A stretch of DNA of 64,000 bases from Albidovulum sp. (lineage in GTDB: Bacteria > Pseudomonadota > Alphaproteobacteria > Rhodobacterales > Rhodobacteraceae), in the NCBI GenBank assembly GCA_028823855.1, contig JAPPFL010000080.1, positions 1 through 64,000 on the forward strand, given 5' to 3'. Positions 1-6,767 of this stretch are shown piece after piece. Under the pieces are notes generated by a model. That model was not told the origin of the DNA. It did not search any database and saw only the letters and a program-made list of their open reading frames with translations. Position 1 is the stretch's first letter; each line of letters starts with the position of its first letter. The position numbers were made by a program, and so were the translations under genes.

Positions 1-805
1 ACACGGAAACACCATATCTGGGGAGGCCATCCACATTCTAGGTCAAACTCTTAGCAAGCTTGCCTATACATGTGCGGAATCAGGCGTTTCCGGCAATGTC
101 GGGTTTCACGGAATCACTGCTCGACGCAAATCGGTCAACAAACTAGTGGTTCACCAGTTTTGAAATACTGGTTTGCGCACTTGCCGGGGTCGTCCGGATT
201 TCCGTGCCTTCAGGCGGGAGGCGCAACCATTTTGGACGCGCTTGCCAAGCCGCGGCCATGGCCCCAATGCGGCGCGGCATTCCGGGTCGCGAAGCAATTT
301 CTTTCGAGCAGATGAAAAGGGCCGCGTCCGGATCGCGCCGGAACTTCCGGGTCGAATACAGGCAATCCGGATGACAGGCAAAAGAAAACACAAGGTCGCC
401 CTCTCCCCGGAGGAGCGCGAACGCTTGCAGTCGCTCGCCTACGGCAAGTCGTCGAAGGAGTTCAAGAAGCGAGCCCACATTCTTCTTCTGGCGGATGAGG
501 GGGAATTCGCCGGGGCCAGGCATTCCGACAAGGCGATCGCGGACATCGTCGGCTCGAATGTCGCCGCGGTCGAGCGCATTCGCAGGAACTGCGCCGTGGA
601 CGGTCTCGAAGCCGCTCTCCAGCGCAAGAAGCAGGCGAACCGCAAGCGCCCGGCTCTCGACGGCGAGGGAGAGGCGCGCCTGGTTGCGCCCGGCTGCAGC
701 GAGCCGCCCGAGGGGTTCGCGTCCTGGACGCTTTCGCTGCTGGCGGACAAGCTTGTGGAGCTGAAGGTGGTCGAGTCGATCAGCCCCGAAACGGTGCGCA
801 AGTCC

Positions 806-843
806 TTAAAAAAGGGAATTATATACAATGCTACACAAGTGGT
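806..843 (+). repeat. Left target duplication and terminal inverted repeat of the IS1595 transposon
   Basis: Positions 806-813 are TTAAAAAA, the left copy of the 8-bp target duplication. Positions 814-843 are the 30-bp terminal inverted repeat, a perfect reverse complement of 7145-7174. The match continues imperfectly for about five more bases. Confidence 0.93.
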
Positions 844-867
844 CGTATGGACACATATGTACCAATA

Positions 868-1002
868 CTATCCCCTGTCAACCAAATCCCCCTCCTCGTC
901 AACTTCTTCATCCGGCTTCTGCTGCATAAGATTCCAAGCTACTTTTTTAGCCAATTTGTCAACCTCACCCCAATTTTTAACATTTTTATTTTCATTTTTC
1001 AT
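868..1002 (-). CDS. 44-residue microprotein, WGEVDKLA type (copy 2)
   Basis: A 44-residue acidic peptide with an ATG preceded by AAAGG at suitable spacing. Its core KNWGEVDKLAKKVAWNL closely matches NDWGEVDKLAEVVAKNL in the microprotein at 1598-1738. The DNA is also repeated (949-972 against 1676-1699, 23 of 24 identical), so the two genes are a duplicated pair. The C-terminus is very acidic (DEEVDEE). No signal peptide or membrane segment. It is the last gene of the minus-strand passenger group 2351-868. A longer reading from a TTG at 1167 is open but overlaps the upstream gene. Function unknown. Confidence 0.5.
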   Translation of the reverse strand: MKNENKNVKNWGEVDKLAKKVAWNLMQQKPDEEVDEEGDLVDRG

Positions 1003-1144
1003 TTGCTTAGCCTTTAAAATGATAAAAAATATAGCGATATAAAAACAGCCGAAAGCACGATGCTCCCGGCTGTATTCATATTCATCCGCCCAACCTAATA
1101 AATTTTTATTTTGGTTATCATGGTAAACAGAATAAAATTTCTTA

Positions 1145-1567
1145 TCATCTCCACATTTCTTCCACAATTCGTTCTAATGTAACTGCGTACCTTTTATTTC
1201 TAATATTTTCAAGCACTTGATTCATGGCTTCATCAGAATCTAGAGCAAAACTTTGGCCTCGACCCGTAAGCCCAATAATATGATTTACTGAAATTCTTAT
1301 GCCAGTGTTATCAGGAACTAAGGTAATACTTGCTTCCAAGAGACCCGCTTGCTTACATCGATATAAATTAAAAACTAGTTTTTCCTCCGAAACACCATCA
1401 AATTCAGCGTCCTGCAATAAATCGTGTGCAGTTTTGTTCGCGGGAAAACCGATACCATCCCTTGTAAAATATCTGCAAATTTTCAAACACAATTCATAGT
1501 CTTCATTCATCGAACTAAATTCCTCTGCTGTCCATACAACAGAAATAAAATAATAAATAATTGCCAT
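1145..1567 (-). CDS. DUF2513-like small protein, passenger gene
   Basis: A 140-residue protein whose ATG is preceded by AAAAGGAGA at 8 nt. An internal ATG at 1510, with its own GAGGAA, would give 121 residues (MNEDYELCLK...). The layout, a helical N-terminus, a winged-helix-like middle and the phrase GLTGRGQSFALDSDEA, resembles the DUF2513 family, where a GLT.xGh.FL.aar block is typical. That family is common in phages and mobile elements and its role is unknown. The gene lies between the two WGEVDKLA microproteins. Family assignment is by eye and tentative; the gene itself is well supported by its start site and length. Confidence 0.55.
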   Translation of the reverse strand: MAIIYYFISVVWTAEEFSSMNEDYELCLKICRYFTRDGIGFPANKTAHDLLQDAEFDGVSEEKLVFNLYRCKQAGLLEASITLVPDNTGIRISVNHIIGLTGRGQSFALDSDEAMNQVLENIRNKRYAVTLERIVEEMWR

Positions 1568-1597
1568 CTTGTCAATCTCCTTTTTTAAAATTTTTGA

Positions 1598-1738
1598 TTA
1601 TCCATTCTTGTTCACAGATTTCGTTTTCAAAATTTCTTCCCTTGTCAACCCAATCAAATTCTTGGCTACCACTTCAGCCAATTTGTCAACCTCGCCCCAG
1701 TCGTTTTCTTTTTCATCAACTGAATTTCCATTCTTCAT
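1598..1738 (-). CDS. 46-residue microprotein, WGEVDKLA type (copy 1)
   Basis: Encodes MKNGNSVDEKENDWGEVDKL followed by AEVVAKNLIGLTREEILKTKS and a short basic tail. It shares the start MKN.N, the WGEVDKLA core and the VA.NL segment with the peptide at 868-1002. The ribosome-binding site is weak (GAAGAGA), and the frame is open further upstream to 1810, overlapping the end of the membrane-protein gene. An amphipathic helix is likely over the core. It sits 30 bp upstream of the DUF2513-like gene, so the three are probably co-transcribed. No known family recognised. Confidence 0.5.
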   Translation of the reverse strand: MKNGNSVDEKENDWGEVDKLAEVVAKNLIGLTREEILKTKSVNKNG

Positions 1739-1760
1739 GTCTGTTCTCTTCTTTTTCACT

Positions 1761-2351
1761 TTATATTTCTCCATTTTCAATTTTTTGATCAACCAGTTTC
1801 TTTCCCTCATAATATCCGTTATCTTCGAAAATCAAAGCTATTTGAATGGCACGAAAAGGAACTTTTGCGTCTTCTATATTTTTTAACCATTCAGGATATT
1901 TGTTTCGATAAAAATCAAGTTTTGCAATATCCGTCAAATTATACTCATAAAGATGCTCCGCTCTTTTAATTTTTTCGAATAAATATTTAACGTCCTGAAA
2001 ATCTATAAAAACAGAATTTCCTTTTTCCTTATCTTTTCTATTTAACTCGGCTTTTCTCTCTTTTTCTTGTTTACTTAAATCATTCGCTAGCTTACATATC
2101 GCTTGTATAATTAATATAAATGATAATATAATTGTAACTAAAAATAGCAATAAACCGACAATTTTAATTGTTTCCATTTCTAAACCTAAATATTCAGCAA
2201 TCGCCTCAGCTATTCCTATAAAATCCAAAAGTAATTCAATGGAAGAACATATAAGAGCAACTACTCCGATAACTCCGCCGATTTCTTTCATAGTATTTCT
2301 CGAGATAGGAAAATGCTTATGCGTATCATATTGTGAACTCTCGTCAACCAT
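1761..2351 (-). CDS. Two-helix membrane protein with soluble C-terminal domain, passenger gene
   Basis: A 196-residue protein with two hydrophobic segments (about residues 23-47 and 60-85, the second GLLLFLVTIILSFILII) followed by a charged linker (KQEKERKAELNRKDKEK) and a soluble region of about 90 residues. The layout resembles small inner-membrane proteins with a cytoplasmic head. No catalytic motif is visible and I do not recognise the family. The ATG at 2351 is chosen; a TTG nine bases upstream is also open. No strong ribosome-binding site is seen. It follows a terminator hairpin (2382-2409), so it probably has its own promoter in 2410-2459. Confidence 0.6.
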   Translation of the reverse strand: MVDESSQYDTHKHFPISRNTMKEIGGVIGVVALICSSIELLLDFIGIAEAIAEYLGLEMETIKIVGLLLFLVTIILSFILIIQAICKLANDLSKQEKERKAELNRKDKEKGNSVFIDFQDVKYLFEKIKRAEHLYEYNLTDIAKLDFYRNKYPEWLKNIEDAKVPFRAIQIALIFEDNGYYEGKKLVDQKIENGEI

Positions 2352-2381
2352 TTGAAACAAAAAAAAATTTCCAAAAACGAA

Positions 2382-2409
2382 AGCGGAGAACCCGTTAAGG
2401 CTCTCCGCT
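2382..2409 (-). terminator. Rho-independent terminator after the transposase transcript
   Basis: AGCGGAGA at 2382-2389 pairs with TCTCCGCT at 2402-2409. Two more G-C pairs lie beyond one mismatch, around a six-base loop. On the minus strand the hairpin is followed by TTTCGTTTTT. It would end transcription from the transposase and the 60-residue gene before the membrane-protein gene. Confidence 0.65.
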
Positions 2410-2459
2410 CTCGAATTTCAATTTTCTCTACTATCTCCGCAAACGAAAACGCAGTTCTT

Positions 2460-2642
2460 TCAATAACCGAACCCTTTTCCGTTTTCAAAAAGCCTATGCA
2501 ATCTCGAAATATAGAATTGCATAACTTGGCTTTTTTGATGCGGAGAAAGCTTTGGCCATAGTATGGCGGTTGCCGCGCCAGTTACGGTCAGCAACCCGAT
2601 CTCAACGGAGTTTTCCCTTGACCACTGCATTAATGCCAACAT
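2460..2642 (-). CDS. 60-residue protein with one membrane helix, passenger gene
   Basis: A short protein with a hydrophobic stretch at about residues 15-30 (IGLLTVTGAATAILW) and a basic C-terminus. Its ATG has a very good ribosome-binding site, AGAGGAGAAACCC-ATG, which is the main evidence that the gene is real. It lies 69 bp downstream of the transposase on the same strand and upstream of the terminator at 2382-2409, so it is probably on the transposase transcript. The family is unknown. A link to transposition control is possible only by position. Confidence 0.6.
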   Translation of the reverse strand: MLALMQWSRENSVEIGLLTVTGAATAILWPKLSPHQKSQVMQFYISRLHRLFENGKGFGY

Positions 2643-2711
2643 GGGTTTCTCCTCTCTTATTCCATGCCGTCCAAGTGGTACTCGGTTAACTCAGTAATTG
2701 CCCCTATCCTG

Positions 2712-3734
2712 CTAAACCATTTTTCCTACTCCTCTTCTGCCGTCCAATTGATCAACTGCCAGGTCAAGCAGCAGATCAAGGAAACTCTTGCTGCTATGCC
2801 GACGTTCGCCGACCAAATTCTTATGCGTCAACCGCTTGCCGACCATGCTGGCAACTAGTTCTTCCATTTGGCTTTCAGTGTCCAAATTTCGCATATTGTG
2901 CCTACCGGCAAACTCTTTGACATACCGATCAAGATGCTTCTTCGACATCTTATGATAGGTTCCGCGATAGCCTCGCTTCATCAAGGCCCAAAACGACTCC
3001 ATGCCGTTCGTATGCGCTTGCCCGTCAACCCATTTGCCTACGGAGTGGTTAACGGCCTTGTGATTGGAAAGGCCCCTGTAGCTCGTGTTTTCGTCGGTGT
3101 ACTTCGGTGAGCCTTCGAAGGAATTTTCCTTTACAAAGCCTTGAAGCGTATTTTTGGTCGTGTTCGGAACGACTTCCGCTTTTATCTGCTTGTTGTCTCT
3201 ATCCTTCATGCCGACCACTATCGACTTTCCTACCGTTCCTCTTCCCGCGTGCAGTTTCTTGCTTGCGTGCTTGTTCCTTTCGAGACCGCCGATATATGTC
3301 TCGTCGATTTCAACGGCTCCGGTCAGATCGGCTAGAGTCAAGTTGAACGCTTCTCGAATTCGGTGAGACATGAACCAAGCCGACTTCTGCGTTAACCCAA
3401 GATCGCGGTGCAGTTTCATGCTGGACACGCCCTTTAGACTCGTTAATTGCAGGTAGATTCCGACAACCCATTTCCGCAAAGGAATATTGGAATGAGCCAT
3501 CACAGTATTTGTTCTTACGCTGAAATAGCGTCGGCAAGACGAACAGTGATACGGCATCGGCTTTCTTGAAGGTCTTTCAACGGTCTTCGTTGAACCGCAG
3601 TGGGGGCAATGTCGGCAATCCCCCCAGCGGACTATTTCAAACCATTGTTCGGCGGATTGTTCATTCGGAAACCTGTTGAACAAATCGAACAAAGTTATAC
3701 CTGTTCTATGGGATTTCCCCGGTCCATTAGTCAT
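2712..3734 (-). CDS. IS1595-family transposase
   Basis: A 340-residue transposase starting at an ATG with GGAAGGA eight bases upstream. The N-terminus is a zinc ribbon (Cys43, Cys46, Cys64, Cys67 in CPHCGS and CSSCRRYFS). The catalytic domain carries Asp144 (VEIDETYIGG), Asp214 (YTDENTSYRG) and Glu246 (HTNGMESFW), the DDE/ISXO2-like arrangement of the family, with the conserved NHSVG and YVxEF-type blocks. The gene is full length with no lesion, which fits the perfect ends of the element. It is centrally placed rather than filling the element as in ordinary IS. The enzyme should cut at the 30-bp repeats and generate 8-bp target duplications. Confidence 0.95.
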   Translation of the reverse strand: MTNGPGKSHRTGITLFDLFNRFPNEQSAEQWFEIVRWGDCRHCPHCGSTKTVERPSRKPMPYHCSSCRRYFSVRTNTVMAHSNIPLRKWVVGIYLQLTSLKGVSSMKLHRDLGLTQKSAWFMSHRIREAFNLTLADLTGAVEIDETYIGGLERNKHASKKLHAGRGTVGKSIVVGMKDRDNKQIKAEVVPNTTKNTLQGFVKENSFEGSPKYTDENTSYRGLSNHKAVNHSVGKWVDGQAHTNGMESFWALMKRGYRGTYHKMSKKHLDRYVKEFAGRHNMRNLDTESQMEELVASMVGKRLTHKNLVGERRHSSKSFLDLLLDLAVDQLDGRRGVGKMV

Positions 3735-4167
3735 AGCTAATCCTTCCTATTTATATAGATACGTAAAAATTCGCAGTTTCGTTTGCTGCGAATTCCAGAT
3801 TTTGACTAATAGGAAGATGAAAGAGAGAGCGGACTACTACGCTCTAGTATATTTGCTGACCTTGCTGCTTGAAGGATTGCCAGCAATGGGTACTCTAGTA
3901 GTACAAGTGTTAGTATATGTATATTTGCTGACCCGGCCCTCTCTTATAGCAAGAACAATCAACTTGACTCTCTGACGAATCAAGCTAGGCTAGTTCCCGC
4001 AATCGTTTTAGGAACCCGCTTTGTCGGGTTGCTCGCTGAATAGAACAGCCGAATACCCGGCGGGGTTAGCTACCTTAGCCTTGGCAAATAGGCGAGGTCT
4101 TTCACACTTCCTGAAATGATTGCAACAGCCCGGCGCCAGCCGTGTTGTGGACTTTGGGAGACTAGTG
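3735..4167. other. Gene-free segment with direct repeats, upstream of the plus-strand passenger genes
   Basis: No convincing gene. It holds a 14-bp direct repeat TATATTTGCTGACC (3848-3861 and 3920-3933), the first copy of the promoter/leader module (3964-4137) and a small hairpin AACCCG/CGGGTT (4013-4030). Divergent promoters for the transposase and the plus-strand passengers should be here. Confidence 0.5.
3964..4137 (+). promoter_or_regulatory. Promoter-leader module, copy A
   Basis: The segment 3964-4004 matches 4855-4895 at 32 of 41 bases, and 4116-4137 matches 4909-4930 at 20 of 22. Within the first block TTGACT and TAGGCT are separated by 16 bases in both copies, a promoter-like layout. 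The blocks end in CCCGCAATC and begin with TGATTGCAAC, so GCAATC and GATTGC can pair across the intervening leader (111 nt here, 13 nt in copy B). It precedes the lipoprotein gene at 4168. Promoter reading is inference; the repeat itself is plain. Confidence 0.5.
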
Positions 4168-4245
4168 ATGAAAAAGACATTTACCGTACTAGTTTGTTCT
4201 CTTTGGTTCGCTTTGTTGTCTGGATGTTTTGGGGATGACATATGA
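4168..4245 (+). CDS. 25-residue lipoprotein, passenger gene
   Basis: Encodes MKKTFTVLVCSLWFALLSGC and five more residues. This is a textbook type II signal peptide: two lysines, a hydrophobic core and a lipobox LLSGC. Cleavage before Cys20 would leave a six-residue lipidated peptide (CFGDDI). The aspartates near the Cys may favour inner-membrane retention. The ATG has GGGAG seven bases upstream. The stop overlaps the next start as ATGA (4242-4245), so the two are translationally coupled. Very short lipoproteins of this kind include lysis proteins and entericidins, but no such role can be assigned here. Confidence 0.6.
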   Translation: MKKTFTVLVCSLWFALLSGCFGDDI

Positions 4246-4385
4246 CAGACCAACACAAGGCAATAATTGCGGCAGTTGTTTTAGTTTTAGCGCTCTACCT
4301 TATAACCGATTTTACCCGTGAAAGAGGCGGTTGGGTTTTCGGCTACAGCTACGATATAGAGTTGACAACGCCTAAGTTATGGTGA
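4242..4385 (+). CDS. 47-residue single-pass membrane protein, passenger gene
   Basis: Encodes MTDQHKAIIAAVVLVLALYL followed by a polar tail ending ELTTPKLW. One strong transmembrane helix spans about residues 7-21. Its ATG overlaps the stop of the lipoprotein gene by four bases, so translation should be coupled and the two products made in similar amounts. Together they look like a two-component envelope peptide pair. There is no similarity I recognise. Confidence 0.55.
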   Translation: MTDQHKAIIAAVVLVLALYLITDFTRERGGWVFGYSYDIELTTPKLW

Positions 4386-4442
4386 ATTGATTCAATGCAA
4401 GTACAAGGACTTGTCATCTATCTGAAAAAAGGAAGAAAATTT

Positions 4443-4748
4443 ATGTGCGATTTGCCTGTTCCAATTCAATCCATTCGCCCTGATACACTTCGCCTTGATT
4501 ATTACGATAGTCAAGGCGGAAGGCGACGGGATCAGATATTGTTGTCTTTTTCGGATGATAATAACGCGGATTATCGGATTGTAATTCCGAGGAATGACCT
4601 TTTTCAAGTTGTTTTGTTTTTGTTGAATCAGTTGCCGAATGAACTTCGTCAAGGTTACCCGGACGAGTTACTGGATAAATGCGAACGCGCTTTGCATGTT
4701 CGTCAAGAATCGCGGACCTTAATTGACGAGATTTCTCGCTTGTTATAA
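4443..4748 (+). CDS. 101-residue soluble protein of unknown function, passenger gene
   Basis: Start chosen at ATG 4443 (MCDLPVPIQSIRPDTLRLDY), which has AAGGAAG eight bases upstream; the frame is open to 4395. The middle (DYRIVIPRNDLFQVVLFLLNQLP) suggests a beta strand then an amphipathic helix. The protein ends in a charged helix (LLDKCERALHVRQESRTLIDEI). No membrane segment and no known motif. A minus-strand frame at 4441-4803 also has a good ribosome-binding site, but its sequence looks less like a folded protein. I prefer the plus strand, in line with the neighbouring genes. Confidence 0.5.
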   Translation: MCDLPVPIQSIRPDTLRLDYYDSQGGRRRDQILLSFSDDNNADYRIVIPRNDLFQVVLFLLNQLPNELRQGYPDELLDKCERALHVRQESRTLIDEISRLL

Positions 4749-4854
4749 AGTCTCCTAATAATTTTATTATAGATTCAAATTTTTCATCTTTTGTTCTTTT
4801 CATGTTTATTCTCCATTAGTGAGTTTTAAAGATTTATTATGAAGGTTGGTTGAC

Positions 4855-4930
4855 TTGACTCCTTAACGAATCGCGTTAGGCTGACTCCCGCAATCACTCT
4901 TCGTTTGTATGATTGCAACAACCCGGCACC
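4855..4930 (+). promoter_or_regulatory. Promoter-leader module, copy B
   Basis: Second copy of the module at 3964-4137, here compact. TTGACT-16-TAGGCT is followed by TCCCGCAATC, a 13-base loop and GATTGCAACAACCCGGCACC. The arms GCAATC and GATTGC can form a hairpin. It lies directly upstream of the DUF1232 gene at 4967. Confidence 0.5.
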
Positions 4931-4966
4931 GTACGGATGCTGCCAACTAAGGGGAGTGAAAATGCT

Positions 4967-5293
4967 ATGGACGACGGTAAACAAGAAGATCAGCATTTTA
5001 AAGAAGAGAGGTTTTGGAAGAAATTCAAAAGAAAGGCAAAAAGGGCTGGAAGGAAAGTTATAAGAACTGTCTTAGTGCTGTATTACTGTTTAATAGACAA
5101 GGATACGCCAACATGGGCTCAAGGAGTGATTACAGGCGCACTAGGGTATTTCATTCTCCCCGTAGATGCAATACCGGATATAATTCCGACAACAGGGTAT
5201 TCGGACGATTTAGTTGCTTTAGCAGCGGCAGCTTCTGCCGTTGCGCTTCACATAAAACCAAAGCATAAGGAAAGAGCGGACGAAAAGTTGTAA
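4967..5293 (+). CDS. DUF1232 (YkvA-type) membrane protein, passenger gene
   Basis: A 108-residue protein with a basic N-terminal half (KFKRKAKRAGRK) and a C-terminal DUF1232 domain. The family hallmark, a glycine-rich helix followed by YFILPVDAIPDIIPTTGYSDD, is clear at about residues 63-85. DUF1232 proteins are small membrane-associated proteins found across bacteria; their role is not settled. The start at ATG 4967 has GGGGAG ten bases upstream. The frame is open to 4913, but that part overlaps the leader repeat. A DUF1232 gene as transposon cargo is unusual. Confidence 0.75.
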   Translation: MDDGKQEDQHFKEERFWKKFKRKAKRAGRKVIRTVLVLYYCLIDKDTPTWAQGVITGALGYFILPVDAIPDIIPTTGYSDDLVALAAAASAVALHIKPKHKERADEKL

Positions 5294-5345
5294 AATACTG
5301 ATTGGCTGAGGAATACAAGCTGGGCGAAAGCCAATGATCGGAGGT

Positions 5346-5621
5346 CTAAGAACCAACAGCTATAGTATTCAGAATATAAATGATTACACCAACAAGCGAA
5401 CTGATTATAAAAACACATGCACTAGCTAATCCAACATACCATCTTGTATTTGATTTATCCCTTTCAGCCATATGAGTCTTAAAGCCAGCCATATCCGTTC
5501 TAAAGCCGGACATATCCGCACGGAATCTTTCTAACGCGCTATCGTATTTTGCTTCGCGAGTGTCCATTTCATGCTCCAATTTGATGATTTTTCTTTCAAC
5601 TTCATACAAATGTCTGTGCAT
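5346..5621 (-). CDS. Coiled-coil protein with C-terminal membrane anchor, passenger gene
   Basis: A 91-residue protein. Residues about 1-55 form a heptad-patterned helix, with three successive near-identical heptads FRADMSG, FRTDMAG, FKTHMAE. A single transmembrane helix follows (about 65-87, LASACVFIISSLVGVIIYIL). This layout recalls XhlA/DUF1640-type tail-anchored coiled coils found near phage lysis or stress genes, but sequence identity is not clear. It is transcribed towards the DUF1232 gene. The short gap between the two contains a nested stem ATTGGC/GCCAAT with a GGCGAAAGCC cap. Confidence 0.6.
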   Translation of the reverse strand: MHRHLYEVERKIIKLEHEMDTREAKYDSALERFRADMSGFRTDMAGFKTHMAERDKSNTRWYVGLASACVFIISSLVGVIIYILNTIAVGS

Positions 5622-5700
5622 TGCAATTGTTCTCTAATCATTACATATCCTCCGTAGTTGGGTTGTCAAGGACTGTTGTTGTCTTGCGTTGTCAATTGAA

Positions 5701-5915
5701 ACTGGACAACACCTAGCGAATCTTCTAGATTCGAGTCGGCATGCTTGCCGTCTTTTAACCCATGGTACGTAACTGCTCAGAGCAGACCGGCAAGCGTGCC
5801 ACTGGACAGTACCTAGCGAATCTTCTAGCCTAATGGAGACACGCTTGCCGCCACGTGAAATATGGCCTTCTCCAGATTTCACACATTCGAGCCAAACCAA
5901 CGGCAAGCGTGTCGT
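5701..5915 (+). repeat. Two tandem direct-repeat/hairpin units with covarying stems
   Basis: Unit 1 (5701-5800) and unit 2 (5801-5915) each open with a 28-bp direct repeat, ACTGGACA..ACCTAGCGAA and so on (5701-5728, 5801-5828; 26 of 28 identical). Each then has a 13-bp stem: 5738-5750 with 5788-5800, and 5838-5850 with 5901-5913. The stems differ by a paired change (G-C to A-T at position 2) and a G-U to G-C change at position 5, so pairing is conserved while sequence drifts. Loops of 37 and 50 nt contain further small stems. They lie between the divergent genes at 5621 and 5956. Confidence 0.7.
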
Positions 5916-5955
5916 TTTACAGGGAGGGACAGGCAGGCTGGGAGGGATAGGGGAA

Positions 5956-6171
5956 ATGACCAAAGGCTTTAATCAAATCAACGCGCAAATCATTCTGCAA
6001 AATAAGTCAAAATCCGAGCATTCGGAAGCATCGGAATACATTATCCAGCGAGATGAAGACGTATATTTGACACTGAAGATAGAAGCGGATCATCTGCTTC
6101 ATATTAGATTTTCCGCTAGCGTTGCTCGCGAGATTGGCGAGGGATTATGCCGGATTTCTATGGAGGGGTGA
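5956..6171 (+). CDS. 71-residue soluble protein, passenger gene
   Basis: Start at ATG 5956 with GGAGGG nine bases upstream; the frame is open upstream into the hairpin repeat, which I treat as non-coding. The product alternates strands and helices (DEDVYLTLKIEADHLLHIRF then SASVAREIGEGLC) and looks like a small alpha-beta fold. No membrane segment or known motif. It is probably the first gene after the hairpin repeats on the plus strand. Confidence 0.55.
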   Translation: MTKGFNQINAQIILQNKSKSEHSEASEYIIQRDEDVYLTLKIEADHLLHIRFSASVAREIGEGLCRISMEG

Positions 6172-6249
6172 TTTTACTGTTGATCTATGATGCGAACTGG
6201 TTCATTATGGAGATACACTCGATTTCATAGACAATAGAAGGAAATCGAA

Positions 6250-6585
6250 ATGAGACAATTCTTGATAATCTGGTTCTTGGTAGTCGGTTCCATCAGTGTT
6301 CCTCTCATTGGGCATGCTACAACAAAAACCATGTGTGCCGGTCAAGTTCCGCATGGATGGATTATTACGAATTATTGGAAAAGTACATCTAGTTGCCCCG
6401 GGATTGCGGAAACTTACCGAATTGAAAAATATATAAATAAACCAATAGGGTATCAGATGAATGCGTGTATTTCTACACCTCCTCAAGGTTGGGTAATAGT
6501 TAAAGAATTTAATTCACTCGTAAAATGTGGCCGACCTAGGTCTGTCTTTACAAATAATATGATGACTATTGAACGCTTAAACTAA
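6250..6585 (+). CDS. Secreted protein with two CxxxPxGW repeats, passenger gene
   Basis: A 111-residue protein with a classical signal peptide (MRQFLIIWFLVVGSISVPLI, cleavage probably after GHA at residue 23). The mature part is an internal duplication. CAGQVPHGWIITNYWKS...C and CISTPPQGWVIVKEFNS...C both follow the pattern C-4-P-x-G-W-(I/V)-(I/V) with a second Cys about 20 residues after the first, suggesting two small disulfide-closed units. The ATG has AGAAGGA six bases upstream. Small periplasmic proteins with this pattern occur in proteobacteria; their role is unknown to me. Confidence 0.65.
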   Translation: MRQFLIIWFLVVGSISVPLIGHATTKTMCAGQVPHGWIITNYWKSTSSCPGIAETYRIEKYINKPIGYQMNACISTPPQGWVIVKEFNSLVKCGRPRSVFTNNMMTIERLN

Positions 6586-6605
6586 TGAGGTGCCGGAGAT
6601 AAATC

Positions 6606-6767
6606 ATGCCTACAGTAAATCCTTGGCATTCTGTGAGTTCAAAAGTCTACCATAACAACACGAAATGCCATTTAGGAAACAATATCGAAAAAAGAAACCG
6701 AAGAAAAGGAAAAGGGAATAAAAATTTATGCGAAGAATGCAAACGACTTAATCAGAAAAGGGAGTAA
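6606..6767 (+). CDS. 53-residue protein with HNNTKC / CEEC pattern, passenger gene
   Basis: Encodes a 53-residue basic peptide containing VYHNNTKCHLGNNIEKRNRR and, near the end, NLCEECKRLN. The pattern HNxTxCxxGNNIE ... GxGxKxLCxECxxL occurs in many small uncharacterised bacterial proteins. It suggests a single zinc-binding knuckle made by His/Cys and the CxxC pair. The start has GGAG seven bases upstream. Its end overlaps the convergent gene 6748-7089 by 20 bp. Confidence 0.65.
   Translation: MPTVNPWHSVSSKVYHNNTKCHLGNNIEKRNRRKGKGNKNLCEECKRLNQKRE

Noticed and set aside
3964-4137. Leader repeat read as a known riboswitch such as a cyclic-di-GMP type.
   Set aside because: The GGGGTTAGCTACC stretch recalls parts of such RNAs, but the order of conserved blocks does not fit, and copy B lacks them.
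4441-4803. Minus-strand frame of 120 codons with a good GGAG site, opposite the gene at 4443-4748.
   Set aside because: Only one strand is likely to code. The plus-strand product has a more protein-like pattern and agrees with neighbouring gene direction. The minus frame stays a minor alternative.
5701-5915. Hairpin repeats read as integron attC sites.
   Set aside because: No RYYYAAC/GTTRRRY core pair at the stem ends and no integrase in the element; the resemblance is only in the presence of large stems.
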